64,000 nt of DNA from Cladorrhinum sp. PSN259. Lineage: Eukaryota; Ascomycota; Sordariomycetes; Sordariales; Podosporaceae. The stretch is from the NCBI GenBank assembly GCA_033725935.1, contig MU867062.1:992001-1056000 (forward strand), written 5' to 3'. A program made the position numbers and the translations under genes. The notes under the pieces are model-generated. The model saw nothing but the letters and a program-made list of their open reading frames with translations, ran no database searches and had not been told where the DNA came from. Shown piece after piece: positions 48,724 through 59,600 of the stretch; within the stretch, counting starts at the first letter, position 1, and the number at the start of each line of letters is the position of its first letter.

Positions 48724-51075
48724 TCATCTCAACTCACAACCCTGACTGCCTCCCAGCCCCTGTTGTCCCTGCCCTTTCCCCGACAGACCTAGACTCTTCA
48801 ACTCCCCCTTCACAATCCCCTCTGCCTCCCTAATGACATCCTGCCCGTTCCTCCATGTATAAAGTTGCACACCCAGTCCATCCAAAACTTCATGCGCCCT
48901 CGTCAACCTCCTCAACCACAAATCCACCTTTTTATTTATAGCAGCTTGAGCGGCCGTCATTGGTTGTTGTCCCGCATTCGTGTTACCGCCATTGTTAGGT
49001 GGCGTATTTCCTCCATTCCTGGGAGATGAAGATCCATGAGGGGAAGGTGACCCCTGATATCTCAACGGTGAAAGCGACAACCCCTCCAAATCAGAAACAT
49101 CAACGTTACTGTTAGCTAGCGGAGTGCCTCTTCTCCTAGGAGGAGGAGGCGGTGGAGGTGAGGATCTGTTACTGGAACTAGTCGAGACTGCGTTCACCCT
49201 AGGATTTGTTTGCGGAGGTGGACGAGTAACAGTGGCAGCATCAGAATTGGCACTTCTCAACGCCGCGGGTTTAGCTGGTCTTGGAGGTGGTGTTTTCCTT
49301 GTGCCAGTGTCAGAAGAAGGACTGATCTGTTCTGGCTCGTCCGAAAGATCAATCAGCGTTCCCATCGCCGGTCCAGCTGAGCGTGTTGACGACGGTGGAT
49401 CAGAAGATCTAGGAGGGAGCTGTGGCCTAGTTTCTGCCGTCTTCGCGCGCGATGGTGCTGCTTGTCTGCTCCGTTGATCTGGCCCTCCAGCGTTAAACGA
49501 GGAATCAAAGAAACCAGGTTTCTCGGGTGTTGTCACATCCCGAATAAACACCGCCAGAATACGCCCGGGATTCTGAGCAGCAAGCTCTGTATAAACCTCA
49601 AGATCCGCCTCACCACTATCACCAACAAGCATAAATTTTCTCTCAGGAAAATCTCTCAGAATAGCCTCCAGGGTGCCCTTCTTCCTTTCTGCCACAGGCT
49701 CAAATATCCCCTGCAGCATGCCACTGTAATGCTTCAGATGTATTGACCCCTGCGGCAAACCAGAAGCATGAAAGAAGGTAGCGAGAACGGGGAATAGCTG
49801 CCATGGGCTGTTGGAGCAGTAATGCATCTTCACACCCAAGTCATACATGCTGTTATACCATTCAGTCACTCCAGGCACCGTCAAATCTGACATATCACGA
49901 ATAAAAGTGTTCCTGAAGATCTCCCTGGCTCCCATACTGATGCTCGATCGCTTTATCGTATCGTCGACATCGCTGATTAGGCTGACGCCTCTTGGCTCAA
50001 TGATCTCTATCGGGTTGGTCGCCGAAATATTCTCGTTGGCAAGGATCCTGACATTTGTCGGCACAAAATCTAAGAATGCTCGTGTGCTGAAATGTCCAGA
50101 ATCATCAGTTGTTATGGTTACTGATCGAGACTGTACATCGTTGTAGAAGAAGATGGTTATTGGATGTTCCGTCATCGGTGTGGTCATGAACGGCCCTATC
50201 CGCGCCATGAGATTGGCATTGGCAACGGCTAGCTCAGCTTCAGTAAGATCTGCCGGAATTCCGGTATTCGTCCTGATGGACAATGGTGGTGAAGGCGGCG
50301 GAGTAGGCTCATAGCTGCTGTTGGCTCTTGAAACCCCAGGCTCGCGCTCTGGACCTTCACTGTACCCGCCCCGATTCGCAACCTCCTCTTCACCTTTTCC
50401 TCGCCTCTCAATCTCTTTTGCCTCCTTGGCAATTCTCTCTTCCTCCTTTTGGCTCTCCCGATCTTCAACGGCCGATGTACCCGCCCCCGGACCGTTCACA
50501 GTCGGCGGCGGAATCCCACTCAGCCGCCTAGCAATCCCAATGACCATACGATTTCTCCTCGTCATAGGACCCTTGTTCGGCATGTATATCCACCCCCTAA
50601 TATCCACATCTACAATTGCCTTTTCATCCTCGGCCCGATCCCACTCGCTCTTCCAAAATTGTTCTTCATTCTGTCGCTGAGCCGCAGCCCCATCAAGATC
50701 TCGAGTCTGTACGGGAGGAGGCATCACATGTCCAGGAGGGTATCTTCCCACCCCCTTGACATGTCTCTTTGCGTATGTAGGAAACAGTACCATCTGCTCC
50801 TCGCCCTTGGTAATGATCTTGACATTGGGGAACGCACCAGGGATGGAGTACTGATTGGCATCCCACGGCTCGAGATTTCGTATCCGAGTATTGTTGTACT
50901 GTTCCTTTATCTCTGTCGCAGCGGCCGCGCCTGCGCGATACACACTCCCCGCAAGAGCAGCAAACTTCTTCCGTCTCGCGCCGGGTTCCCGAGGCTGTTG
51001 CTGACTGGCATCGTTCCCGCCGCCATAGTTGCTAGAGTAGCTGTTATTGCTACCGTACCCGTATCGAGATGACAT
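48724..51075 (-). CDS. app1: App1-type phosphatidate phosphatase (DUF2183), actin-patch associated
   Basis: One exon gives 783 residues from the ATG at 51075 (ACC-ATG-T context). The catalytic DxDxT motif is in ISDVDDTIKRSS, in a HAD-like phosphatase fold. The fold continues through MHYCSNSPWQLFPVLATFF, GSIHLKHYSG and the last motif KFMLVGDSGEADLEVY. Upstream are FWKSEWDRAEDEKAIVDVDI and RGWIYMPNKGPMTRRNR, typical of App1 N-terminal regions. The C-terminal third is Pro/Ser-rich with PPPRP-type SH3-binding sites. In yeast, App1 dephosphorylates phosphatidate to diacylglycerol and binds actin-patch endocytic proteins. The same frame stays open for about 117 codons upstream of the chosen ATG without another ATG (to about 51426), see findings. 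Confidence 0.92.
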   Translation of the reverse strand: MSSRYGYGSNNSYSSNYGGGNDASQQQPREPGARRKKFAALAGSVYRAGAAAATEIKEQYNNTRIRNLEPWDANQYSIPGAFPNVKIITKGEEQMVLFPTYAKRHVKGVGRYPPGHVMPPPVQTRDLDGAAAQRQNEEQFWKSEWDRAEDEKAIVDVDIRGWIYMPNKGPMTRRNRMVIGIARRLSGIPPPTVNGPGAGTSAVEDRESQKEEERIAKEAKEIERRGKGEEEVANRGGYSEGPEREPGVSRANSSYEPTPPPSPPLSIRTNTGIPADLTEAELAVANANLMARIGPFMTTPMTEHPITIFFYNDVQSRSVTITTDDSGHFSTRAFLDFVPTNVRILANENISATNPIEIIEPRGVSLISDVDDTIKRSSISMGAREIFRNTFIRDMSDLTVPGVTEWYNSMYDLGVKMHYCSNSPWQLFPVLATFFHASGLPQGSIHLKHYSGMLQGIFEPVAERKKGTLEAILRDFPERKFMLVGDSGEADLEVYTELAAQNPGRILAVFIRDVTTPEKPGFFDSSFNAGGPDQRSRQAAPSRAKTAETRPQLPPRSSDPPSSTRSAGPAMGTLIDLSDEPEQISPSSDTGTRKTPPPRPAKPAALRSANSDAATVTRPPPQTNPRVNAVSTSSSNRSSPPPPPPPRRRGTPLANSNVDVSDLEGLSLSPLRYQGSPSPHGSSSPRNGGNTPPNNGGNTNAGQQPMTAAQAAINKKVDLWLRRLTRAHEVLDGLGVQLYTWRNGQDVIREAEGIVKGELKSLGLSGKGQGQQGLGGSQGCELR

Positions 51076-51938
51076 GGTCTTGTCTCTAGTGTTGAGGTCT
51101 GTGGTTGGCTTGGGCTGTATCTTTTGTTTCGGTGGTGGCCCGCCTAGAAGCTGGTGGCGGACAAGGTCCACGAGCCTCGTGCGCTCGAGGCCCTTCCGCT
51201 GGCGCCCAAGGATAAATCGGTATATTCGACTGTTCAGGCGCTGTTTATAGGCAGGGAGAGTGACGAGGCGGAATTTGAGCAATTGCTCTCGGTAGCGCTG
51301 ACGGATGCTCGCGAGGGGAAATAGGTAGCGCAGAATAGAGGAATGGCTGTGTGGCGGAAGAGGAGACGGTTTTTGGAGGGATTTGAACAATCGTCTGAGA
51401 CTGGGAGCCAGCTTTAATCGTGAAAGGCTTCAATTGTTGGATAGCTGTTGAGGTTGGGCAAGGCTCCCGGGTATGCGCTCAGGATGATGGAGTGGGGGAG
51501 CAGCAAGTGAGTGAGCAAAGCCGAAACTAGAAACTAGGCAAACATTCGATAAGATAGATAGGTATTTCGGGAAAAGCGTGCCAATTGTTGCTATGCTGTG
51601 TACAATGAATCCAAATCACTCCGAGGTCCCAGTTTAAAACTGTAATACAAGAGAAGTATGCAAAGGAAGGATTATTTCCATCCGAATTCCAACTTCCAAG
51701 TGTAAGGGTAACCTGCGCCAGAGAGAGACTTTTAGTGTGCCACCACCCACTTCTTTCTTCCCGCACCAGGTGTGTAAGGTTACGTCACTGGGTCCGGTGG
51801 GGCTTGTGACCACTTAGCGTGTGCTACAAGGGATGCCCCTGTGGAACCATCATTGTCCCGTCAGGGCCTCAGGGGTCTCGATCATCTGAACTGAGAACCA
51901 TCAACAAAAATGTATTATGTGTTTTACAACCCCTCCAT
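51076..51938. other. Intergenic stretch between app1 and drs1
   Basis: The part next to app1 (51076-51426) is open in the app1 frame and may be a leader or a non-AUG extension. The remainder holds the 3' flank of drs1. No separate gene is supported. Confidence 0.5.
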
Positions 51939-54384
51939 CTATTTCCTCGTGAACCTGCCCTTCTTTCCAGGCGGCAGTTTCGCCTTGGGTTTCTTCACCT
52001 TTTGAACATTCAACACGGCGCCCTTGCCGTCTCTTTCCGCGCGACCCTTCTTCCAGGACCTGCTGTCACTCCTCTCAAGCTTAGAGTCAAGCTTCTTCTT
52101 ATCCTTGTTACTGAGCTTGCCCTCGTTCTTCTTCTTCATCTTCTCCCTGACACCGTTGAGCTCCGCCCGTCCAGCATCCTTGGCCGCCTTCTTGTCTTGT
52201 TGCGTCTCGAACCATGTTCGCTTTGGCCTTGCGTTGATCTCTTCCTCGTACCTGATCAAGTTCTCACCCTTCTTTACTTGCATCTCAACCTGCTGAAGTT
52301 GCTTCTCCTCCTTCTCTTCCTTTATAACCTCATCAATCTCGTCCTCCATGTCGTCGATTTGGGCTTGCCACTTGTCGGCATCTGCTGGATCAATGACTCT
52401 GCTGACAATCTTGGCACCTTGTGCCTTGCCAGCCCTGACAACTGACTTGACAACCTTGCGATCTGGCTCTGCTGCCAAAGTGATGGCAACACCGCTGCGG
52501 CCGGCACGAGCAGTACGACCGACACGATGGACGTAGATTTCTTGTGTCTGAGGAGCCTCAAAGTTGATGACAGTATCAATACCCTTGATATCCAAACCAC
52601 GAGAGGCAAGATCAGTAGCCAACAGGTAGTTGACCTTGCCATCTCTGAAGTCTTCCACACTAGCAATACGCTGTACAAAATTAGCACGACTCCTGAAATA
52701 AAAAGGGGCAAAAACATACCTGAGCCTGGTTCATGCTACCGTGAAGTTCCGCAGCCGTCAACCCCAAGAGACCAAATATGATGCGAGCCTTGTGGGCAGT
52801 CTTCTTCTGCCTAAAGAAAATGATGACACGCTCCGTGAAGAAGTTCTTGCAAAGATGCACCAAATAACCCATGCGCCTATCCTCACGACCGGGGCGCAAC
52901 CGCACAAACTCCTGTACCAGGTTGCCGGCCGTCTTCTTTTGCGAATCAACCATGATACGGACGGGCTTGTTGAGACCAGCTCTAATGAGACGATCAACCG
53001 ACGATGTCATGGTAGCAGAGAACAACATGGTTTGTCTTGACTTGGGGAGAGTTGTCATAATTTCGTTGAGTTCGTCAGCGAAGCCATCCTCGAGCATTCT
53101 GTCGGCTTCATCGAGAACCATGATCTCCACAGTCTCGATGGTGAAGCTGGCCGAGTTGCGCATGTGATCAATGAAACGACCGGGGGTCGCAATAACCACA
53201 TCCGGTCTCAGACGCAGCTCTCCCTCCTGCACCTTCAAGCTGAGACCACCGACAGCCAAACAGAACTTGATATCAGTGTGGCAAGCAAGCTTGGTAGCGA
53301 CAGCGTGGCACTGAATAGCCAGTTCACGAGTGGGCGTGAGGATAACAACTCTGGTGGTGGGCACCTTTTTGGGTCGGTACAACAGACGCTCAAGAATTGG
53401 CACAACGAATGCAGCCGTCTTTCCGGAACCAGTGACCGCACCACCGACAACATCCTTGCCCATTAGCGCAATTGGTATCGTTTTGGCCTGAATTGGTGTA
53501 GGTTTGGTGAACCCAACACTGGCAAGACCTCTGAGAATTGGTCGAGATAGTGACATGGTCTGGAAAGATGCGCGCTCTCCTTTTCCGGGCTTTGCCAATT
53601 CGATGTGCTCCTCAGCGAAGAACTCTTTTCTCTTGGCGGCCTCCTCGGCATCTTCCTCGTCTGATTCGGAGTCGGCATCGTCGTCTGGGTGGTGGACGGG
53701 TGTTGCGACTGAGTCGTTATCCGAGGCTGCGGCATCGTCATCGTCATCGTCGTCGTTATCGCCCCCATCCTTTTCTTTCTCATCCTCGGAGTCATCCGCA
53801 TCCTTGTTGTCTTCCTCCTCTTCCTCGACATCTGATCCAACGCCCATACCAAAAGCATCCTCAGCCAAGACCTCGTCGTCATTATCATCAAGGTCGACAT
53901 CCATGCCGCCGTCCTCCTCATCCCCATCCTCCTCTTGTGATTCCTCTTCCTTCTTTTTCTTCTCCTCAGCAGCAGCCTTGCCCTCCCTCTTGTCCCTCCT
54001 GCGCTTGATGATTGCATCAAGATCAACATTAACCTTATTCTCACCGCCCTTGATACCCTTCTTTGCACCCTCAAATCCCCAGGCGTCATCGAAATCGGCA
54101 TCGAAGGTATTCTGGCCATCAAGAGCAAACTCGAAATCGGAATCCATTGCGCCGTCATCCTCATCTTTTTGGCCCCAGACTCCAATGGCTGACTCTTCCA
54201 CCTCTTTCTCATCATCGCCCTTCTTTCCCTTTTTGCCCTTCTTCTTATTCACAGCCGTCTTTGCCTTTTTCTTGGCGGGGAGCATCTCGATCTCCTCGTC
54301 GTCGTTGGGGATATTGTCTTCATTGTCGGAAATGGTAAGGATGAAATCGTCATCAATCGTTTTTCTTTTCTGTGAGGGAGCCAT
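51939..54384 (-). CDS. drs1: DEAD-box RNA helicase Drs1/DDX27, ribosome biogenesis
   Basis: Exons 52720-54384 and 51939-52670 (49-nt intron 52671-52719) give 798 residues. The N-terminal 260 residues are acidic and Lys-rich, with a run of Asp around 209-217. Helicase motifs follow in order: Q-motif region FTKPTPIQ (292-299), Walker A AVTGSGKT (316-323), PTRELAIQ (351-358), ATPGRFIDHM, DEAD (425-428), SAT (456-458), and after the intron ATDLASRGLDIKG and HRVGRTARAGRSG. The C-terminus is a Lys-rich tail ending KLPPGKKGRFTRK. The FTKPTPIQ to SGKTAAFVVP spacing and acidic N-terminus identify Drs1. The protein acts in the nucleolus in 60S subunit maturation. Confidence 0.96.
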
Positions 54385-54801
54385 TGTTGCGATACAATTC
54401 GTTATTGTTTCGCAAAAATGTAACTGTTTGGTTTGTATGTTTCTTGTATAAGCTACGATGGTGGGGCCGAGAACAAGGAAAGAAGCAGAAAACAAAATTT
54501 TGGGACGGACACTTTTTCTGCCGGGCGGTGAATTGATAGCTGGGCCAGGCGCGAAGTTACGCGCTAACTAAAGGTCCCCCCTGGATGCGGGTTGGGAGCT
54601 CCACAGCTACATCATTGCATGTGCTCCATTGTCCCCCAATTCACCTTGTAACCCACCATCTTCAACATTCTTGCGACAAACTTAACAACTTCTTGCGCCG
54701 ACTTTTCCCAACCAACAACCTCCCAAATTCTGCGGACCAAAAACACGCCCATAACATCTACGAGCAACCACACTCATCTTCACATTTCAAAGTCAGCAAA
54801 A
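54385..54801. promoter_or_regulatory. Shared 417-bp region between divergent drs1 and med10
   Basis: It separates the start codons of the two genes. AAAATTTT at 54494-54501 resembles the core of the ribosome-biogenesis RRPE motif, but it is an 8-bp AT palindrome and could occur by chance. No PAC element (GATGAG) was seen. The right half is pyrimidine-rich. Confidence 0.4.
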
Positions 54802-55298
54802 ATGGCACCCGTAACACCAGACCTAAACAATGTCCAAGGTAACTAACTTCCCCCCTTCTTACACCCACCCACAACTAATCCTCCCCAGACTCAATAAAAA
54901 ACACCCTCTCCGACATCTTCACCCTCCTCTCGAACCTCTCCACCGCACCCACACCACAATCCCAAACCGCCCAGTCCCTCGCCTCCTCAATCACGACGCT
55001 CGACCGCTCCCTCTTGCAGGTGTACAACACAGCCTCGGCCCTCCAACCCCAAAACAACCCTGGTATCCCTTTACCACTGATGGAATACGTCGAGAACGGG
55101 CGTAACCCGGACATTTACACCCGTGAGTTCGTTGAGTTGGTCAGGAGGTTGAATCAGTTGCAGAGGGGAAAGAGCCATGCGTTTAGGGATTTTAGGGACG
55201 TCTTGGCCGGGGAGATGAGCGTTGCGATGCCTGAGTTGCGAGAGGACGTCGAGAGAGTTGTGGATGCGACAGGGGGACGGACTGCGGAGGGGCGTTGA
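54802..55298 (+). CDS. med10: Mediator complex subunit 10 (Nut2)
   Basis: Exons 54802-54838 and 54889-55298 (50-nt intron) give 148 residues, the usual size for Med10. After MAPVTPDLNNVQD the first helix SIKNTLSDIFTLLSNL carries the family pattern. A second helix (ITTLDRSLLQVYNTASAL) comes next, and then the hallmark IPLPLMEYVENGRNPDIYTR followed by EFVELVRRLNQLQRGKSHAF. Med10 is part of the Mediator middle module, which bridges activators and RNA polymerase II. The start ATG is in an AAA-ATG-G context. Confidence 0.96.
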
Positions 55299-56601
55299 GA
55301 GTTTGATATGGTTGTGGGAAGCCTGGGTTGGAATGGGAAACGGAAAAATGGAATGTGAATGGGGTAACCGTGTGGAATGCGGTATTTCAAAGGAGTTATA
55401 GGAGTCAAAGGCAATAAGACCTGGCGTTACGGATACATTTTCAGGAATTTTTTTTACTTTGAGGCGAAAACGGATGGATAGATACCACACAGAAGAAACA
55501 AACAGGCGGTTGGACATATAGCAGTTAATTTACTCGCATTCTTGGTTTCAGAACACATGTGTACAAGAGAGCGGATATTATAGTACTGACACGAATGAAT
55601 CATTAATAGAAAGGCCGAGTCAAGACCCCTTTCTCGTCAAGGGTAATATGTATGTATTGTACAAAGATCTGGGGCTTACCTACGAACTACGAACTACATT
55701 AGGAAATTTTTTACCTTTTGGTAAGGAAAAGAATGAGAAAGACCATAAATTTGAGGAGGAGGAAGGGGTAAGATAAATTCCGTCAGTCGGTTACTACTGT
55801 AACATACATACATACATTTTCTCTGCAGCTCTAAAAGAAAAAAAAAGAAAAAAAAAAAACCAATTCCTTCTGTCAGGAAGTCCTCGTTGTGTGAATAATG
55901 TTATGTTGTGACTTTCACAGATTTTTTTTACTTTACTTGACTGCTTCTATCTAGTCTAATTTAGGTAGTGCGGGCGAATATAAACACCACCCTCAACCCT
56001 CAACCCTCTCGACGGGAGGTTGAAAAGACACAGCGAAGGGGGAATTGTTGTTATTGATCCATAAAAAAAGGATCGATTTAAACTAAACACATGATGATGC
56101 AAGCAAATCAGTCGATCAAAATCAATTAGTCAATTATTATTTCTTTCTTTCTTGTCTTGTCTTGTCTCGTCTTGGCTTCTTCTACTTGAAGCAGACCGTG
56201 TCTGTTCTTGCTTTACTTGTCTTCATTTTTCCTTTTCCTCTTCAACAGCAACGCCGGTAGCAAGTAGTTAGAAGTGTGAAATCACCCCAACCCCCTTCTT
56301 TCCTTCTTGATTATGATGATGCGTAGGAGGTATCCCGGAAGTCTAATCTCTAGATAGCAAACACAAAAAGAGCAGACTTCTGTCCCCCCCCCCTTTTTTT
56401 TTTTGCCGTCTCCTTCCTATTCACCGACCTCCACCCCCTTCCCCCAAATGCTAAGCTGATAAATATTGTATCAGAAACACAGTTTCCTCAACACCAAGAA
56501 AAAACACATTAAAATACAGAGAAGTCTATCAAGGAAGACACGCTTCCTCCATGTATGTGAAACGCAAATGCCACTTCTGCACCACCAGAGATAAATATAA
56601 A
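55299..56601. other. Convergent 3' flank region with low-complexity sequence
   Basis: This lies between the converging 3' ends of med10 and the gelsolin-type gene. It is AT-rich, with long A runs (55838-55858), CTTTCTTT patches (56140-56165) and a C-T homopolymer pair (56387-56404). No coding frame is supported. Confidence 0.6.
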
Positions 56602-59600
56602 TCACTCCTGAACAGCCCTCAACGCAACCCCCAGAGGGACGATCCTCAAACTCCTAGCCCTCCTCAGTCCACCCTTATTACTCGACGAACTACTCGTACT
56701 CTCGCTCCTCTTCACCTCGTTTTCATTCCCGCCCCCAGGTTGCTGACCGAAATACCCTTGCTGAGTAGGAGAGAAAGGCACAACGATTCTAGTCGGCGTC
56801 GCAGCATCCCTCCACTTCCTAAACACAGCCTTCAGATCCCTCGGAATGCCTTCCAAGACCACAGTGGCAACCGGAACGAACGGTCTATCCTCCATACCCG
56901 CAGCAAGGATGGCATACTCCTGCGCGAAATCGAGCGCGTTGTGAAACGCCGCGTACTGATTTTGAGACCTCGCGCCAACAATAATGTACATCTCAAAGAA
57001 GGCGTCGAGGATATAAATACTCCTCTGAGACAAGTCGAGCTGACTAAATGGCGAGATTTCAACGATCTACACATATTATGGTTATACAATTTAGTATTGG
57101 TAATTAAAATGATTCCGCATGGGATGAAGGAAGTAATAAAGCAAAGGGTATAGAGTGTAGGTATAATTTCACAGGAAGGCAGTGGATCTCACCTGCATCC
57201 TACTATCCGAGACGGCATCAGCATTGGCAACAAAAAGTCTGGCCGAATACTTGTCATAATTCGGCTTCAGCCTCCAATGATCAGCCGAGATAGGTCGCGT
57301 GTTGGGGTCGGCACCGGTACCAAAGACGTCCCAGAAGCTCTGCGGCTCACTGCCCTCCTCGATTTCAAGCAGCTCTCCCATCAGGGCCAGGTCCATACCC
57401 ACAAGCCGGGCACATCCCAACTCCTCAACGTCACTGCCTTTACCCTTCCACAAATAACACTTCCCTTGTTGCGTAACGAGGTAAGGAAAGCCAGAACACA
57501 TGCTCAGCGGGGAAAAGTCGACCTCGTCAAATGCGACTTGACCGAGATACCGACGGCCGCAAAGCATGTGCGGCGCCAGCGAGTCGTACTTGTTGCTTGA
57601 TCCCCGACGAGCAATGATGATCCCCCCGAGAGCCTGCAGGAACTCAGACGTCTCCTTGCCTTGAGACATCTTGACGAGCTTGCCACCAAAGGCGCGGGCT
57701 TCCCTCGCAGCAAATAGGGAGGCATCCTCCACGACACTCTGGGGTACATCATCGCCAGCCCAGAAGTACACCTCGTTGACCTTCTTTCCCTCGCCATCAA
57801 TGAAGCTGTGCGTGCAGAGGTACATCTCGCGCTCGAAGAGCACGCGTTCATTGTGAACAGAAACGGGTACCTTTTTGCCCTCAGGGGAAAGCTGGAAGAG
57901 TTGGGTGCGCAGGGTCTGGACGGTGGCGGTGGATGCCGGCCGGCCCATCAGAATCTCAGCAGCATCGGTGGTGTACTTTCGTCTGGGTCGTTCTGGGCCA
58001 AAGAAGTCGGTAAGCAAGGCTGACACATCTGACGCGTGCTTGGACGGAGACCGGAGTGGGGACGGTACCCGAGGGGATGAGACTGCAGGTGGCTCAGGAA
58101 GGGGTCTGGCGCCCTTGGGAGGTACACGCGGTGCCCTCTCAGGCTCTGCATACTCTTTTGTGACAGGCCTGGGGATCGTTGCTGGCTGTGAAAGGCCCAA
58201 GCCAATAGGGGCCGGCGGCGTTGGGCTACGGCTGATTAGGGGTGCTGGTTGGAGTTGAGGCCTCTCGTCAAGGAGCTGTTTTCCGCTGGAAGGACTAGTA
58301 GTGCCGAAAGACCGATCCTTGGCTGGGGTAGGTGGCAATGCTCTCTGTAAATCAGGTTGAGGGCTGACAGCTCCGTCAAAACGGCCCTTGACGGGAGAAG
58401 ATGGCTTGGATTTGACGGGTTCAGGCTGTGGCTGAATGGAAGGCACGCTTTGTTGATCCAAGAAAGCCGACCTTCTCCTCAAGTCGAGCTTCTTGGGAGA
58501 AGAAGCTGTACAATTAGCCTCCTCATCCGATGCATCTTTTTGCGCTTTGGCTGTAAGAGCTGCAAGAGCTGCGGCCTGCTCGATGACCTTTGTTGGTGAG
58601 CGGGCTCTGGTCTTGATGGTAGCGACAGGGGCAGGAGCGGCCTCCTCTGGAGCAACTGATGTCGACTGGGTTTTAGCTGCAAGAGCTGCAGCCTGCTCAT
58701 GAACCTTAGTTGTTGAGCGTGGGCGAGTTCTCATAGGAACAGGTACTGCCGTACTGTCCTCCTCTGCTGCCTTCGACGCCTGTTGGTTCAGAGCTGCGAG
58801 GGCTGCAGCTTGTTCATGAACCCTAGTTGTTGAGCGCGGGCGAGTTCTCGTGGGAGCAGGTACTGCCGTACTGTCCTCCTCTGCTGCCTTCGGCGCCTGT
58901 TGGTTCAGAGCTGCTAGAGCTGCAGCTTGTTCATGAACCCTAGTTGTTGAGCGCGGGCGAGTTCTCATGGGAGCAGGTACTGCCGCACTGTCCTCCTCTG
59001 CTGCCTTCGGCGCCTGCTGATTCAATGCTGCAAGAGCTGCCGCTTGTTCTTGAACCTTGGTGTGCGAACGAGGACGGGTCTTGACGACTGGAGACCCAAC
59101 AATTGCGATAGGCTGTCCGGCAGGTTTTGACAGATCTCTCGATATCCTCTTGGAGGAAGAGTCGACCAGGGAAATAACATCACCCACAGAGTTCTGACGC
59201 TCCATAATCACAGACTTTCTGCGAGCGACAAGGCCCATCTTTTCAACCCTTGGTGTAACTACCTCATCTAGCTTCGGGGATGTAAGGGGGTTTTCAGGCT
59301 TGGTAGAAGTAATTGGCTTGACTGGTTCAGAAGTGAACTTTGCAGGCTTTGGGGAGGTGACAGGCTTCTTCTGGGGCTCCTCTTTTGCCTCCACCTGTTG
59401 TTCAACGGTTTCGACTGGGTTTGCGACCGAAGATGGAGCCTTCCTCTTAGGGCCGCGAGCTCGTCCTTTCGTCATGTGTGTCAGCTGAGGACCAGGCGCA
59501 GTGGGCTCTTCCGTTGCAGAGGGCCCGGAACCAGATGCACCAGACGTTGAGGTGGGCGCTGAGCCTGACATCGGCCCTCTTGCTATGAGGCTTGCCAACG

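Noticed and set aside
53504..54451. 315-codon Ser-rich plus-strand frame opposite drs1
   Set aside because: It is the antisense of the Asp/Glu-rich region of the helicase; the Ser runs mirror GAT/GAG codons.
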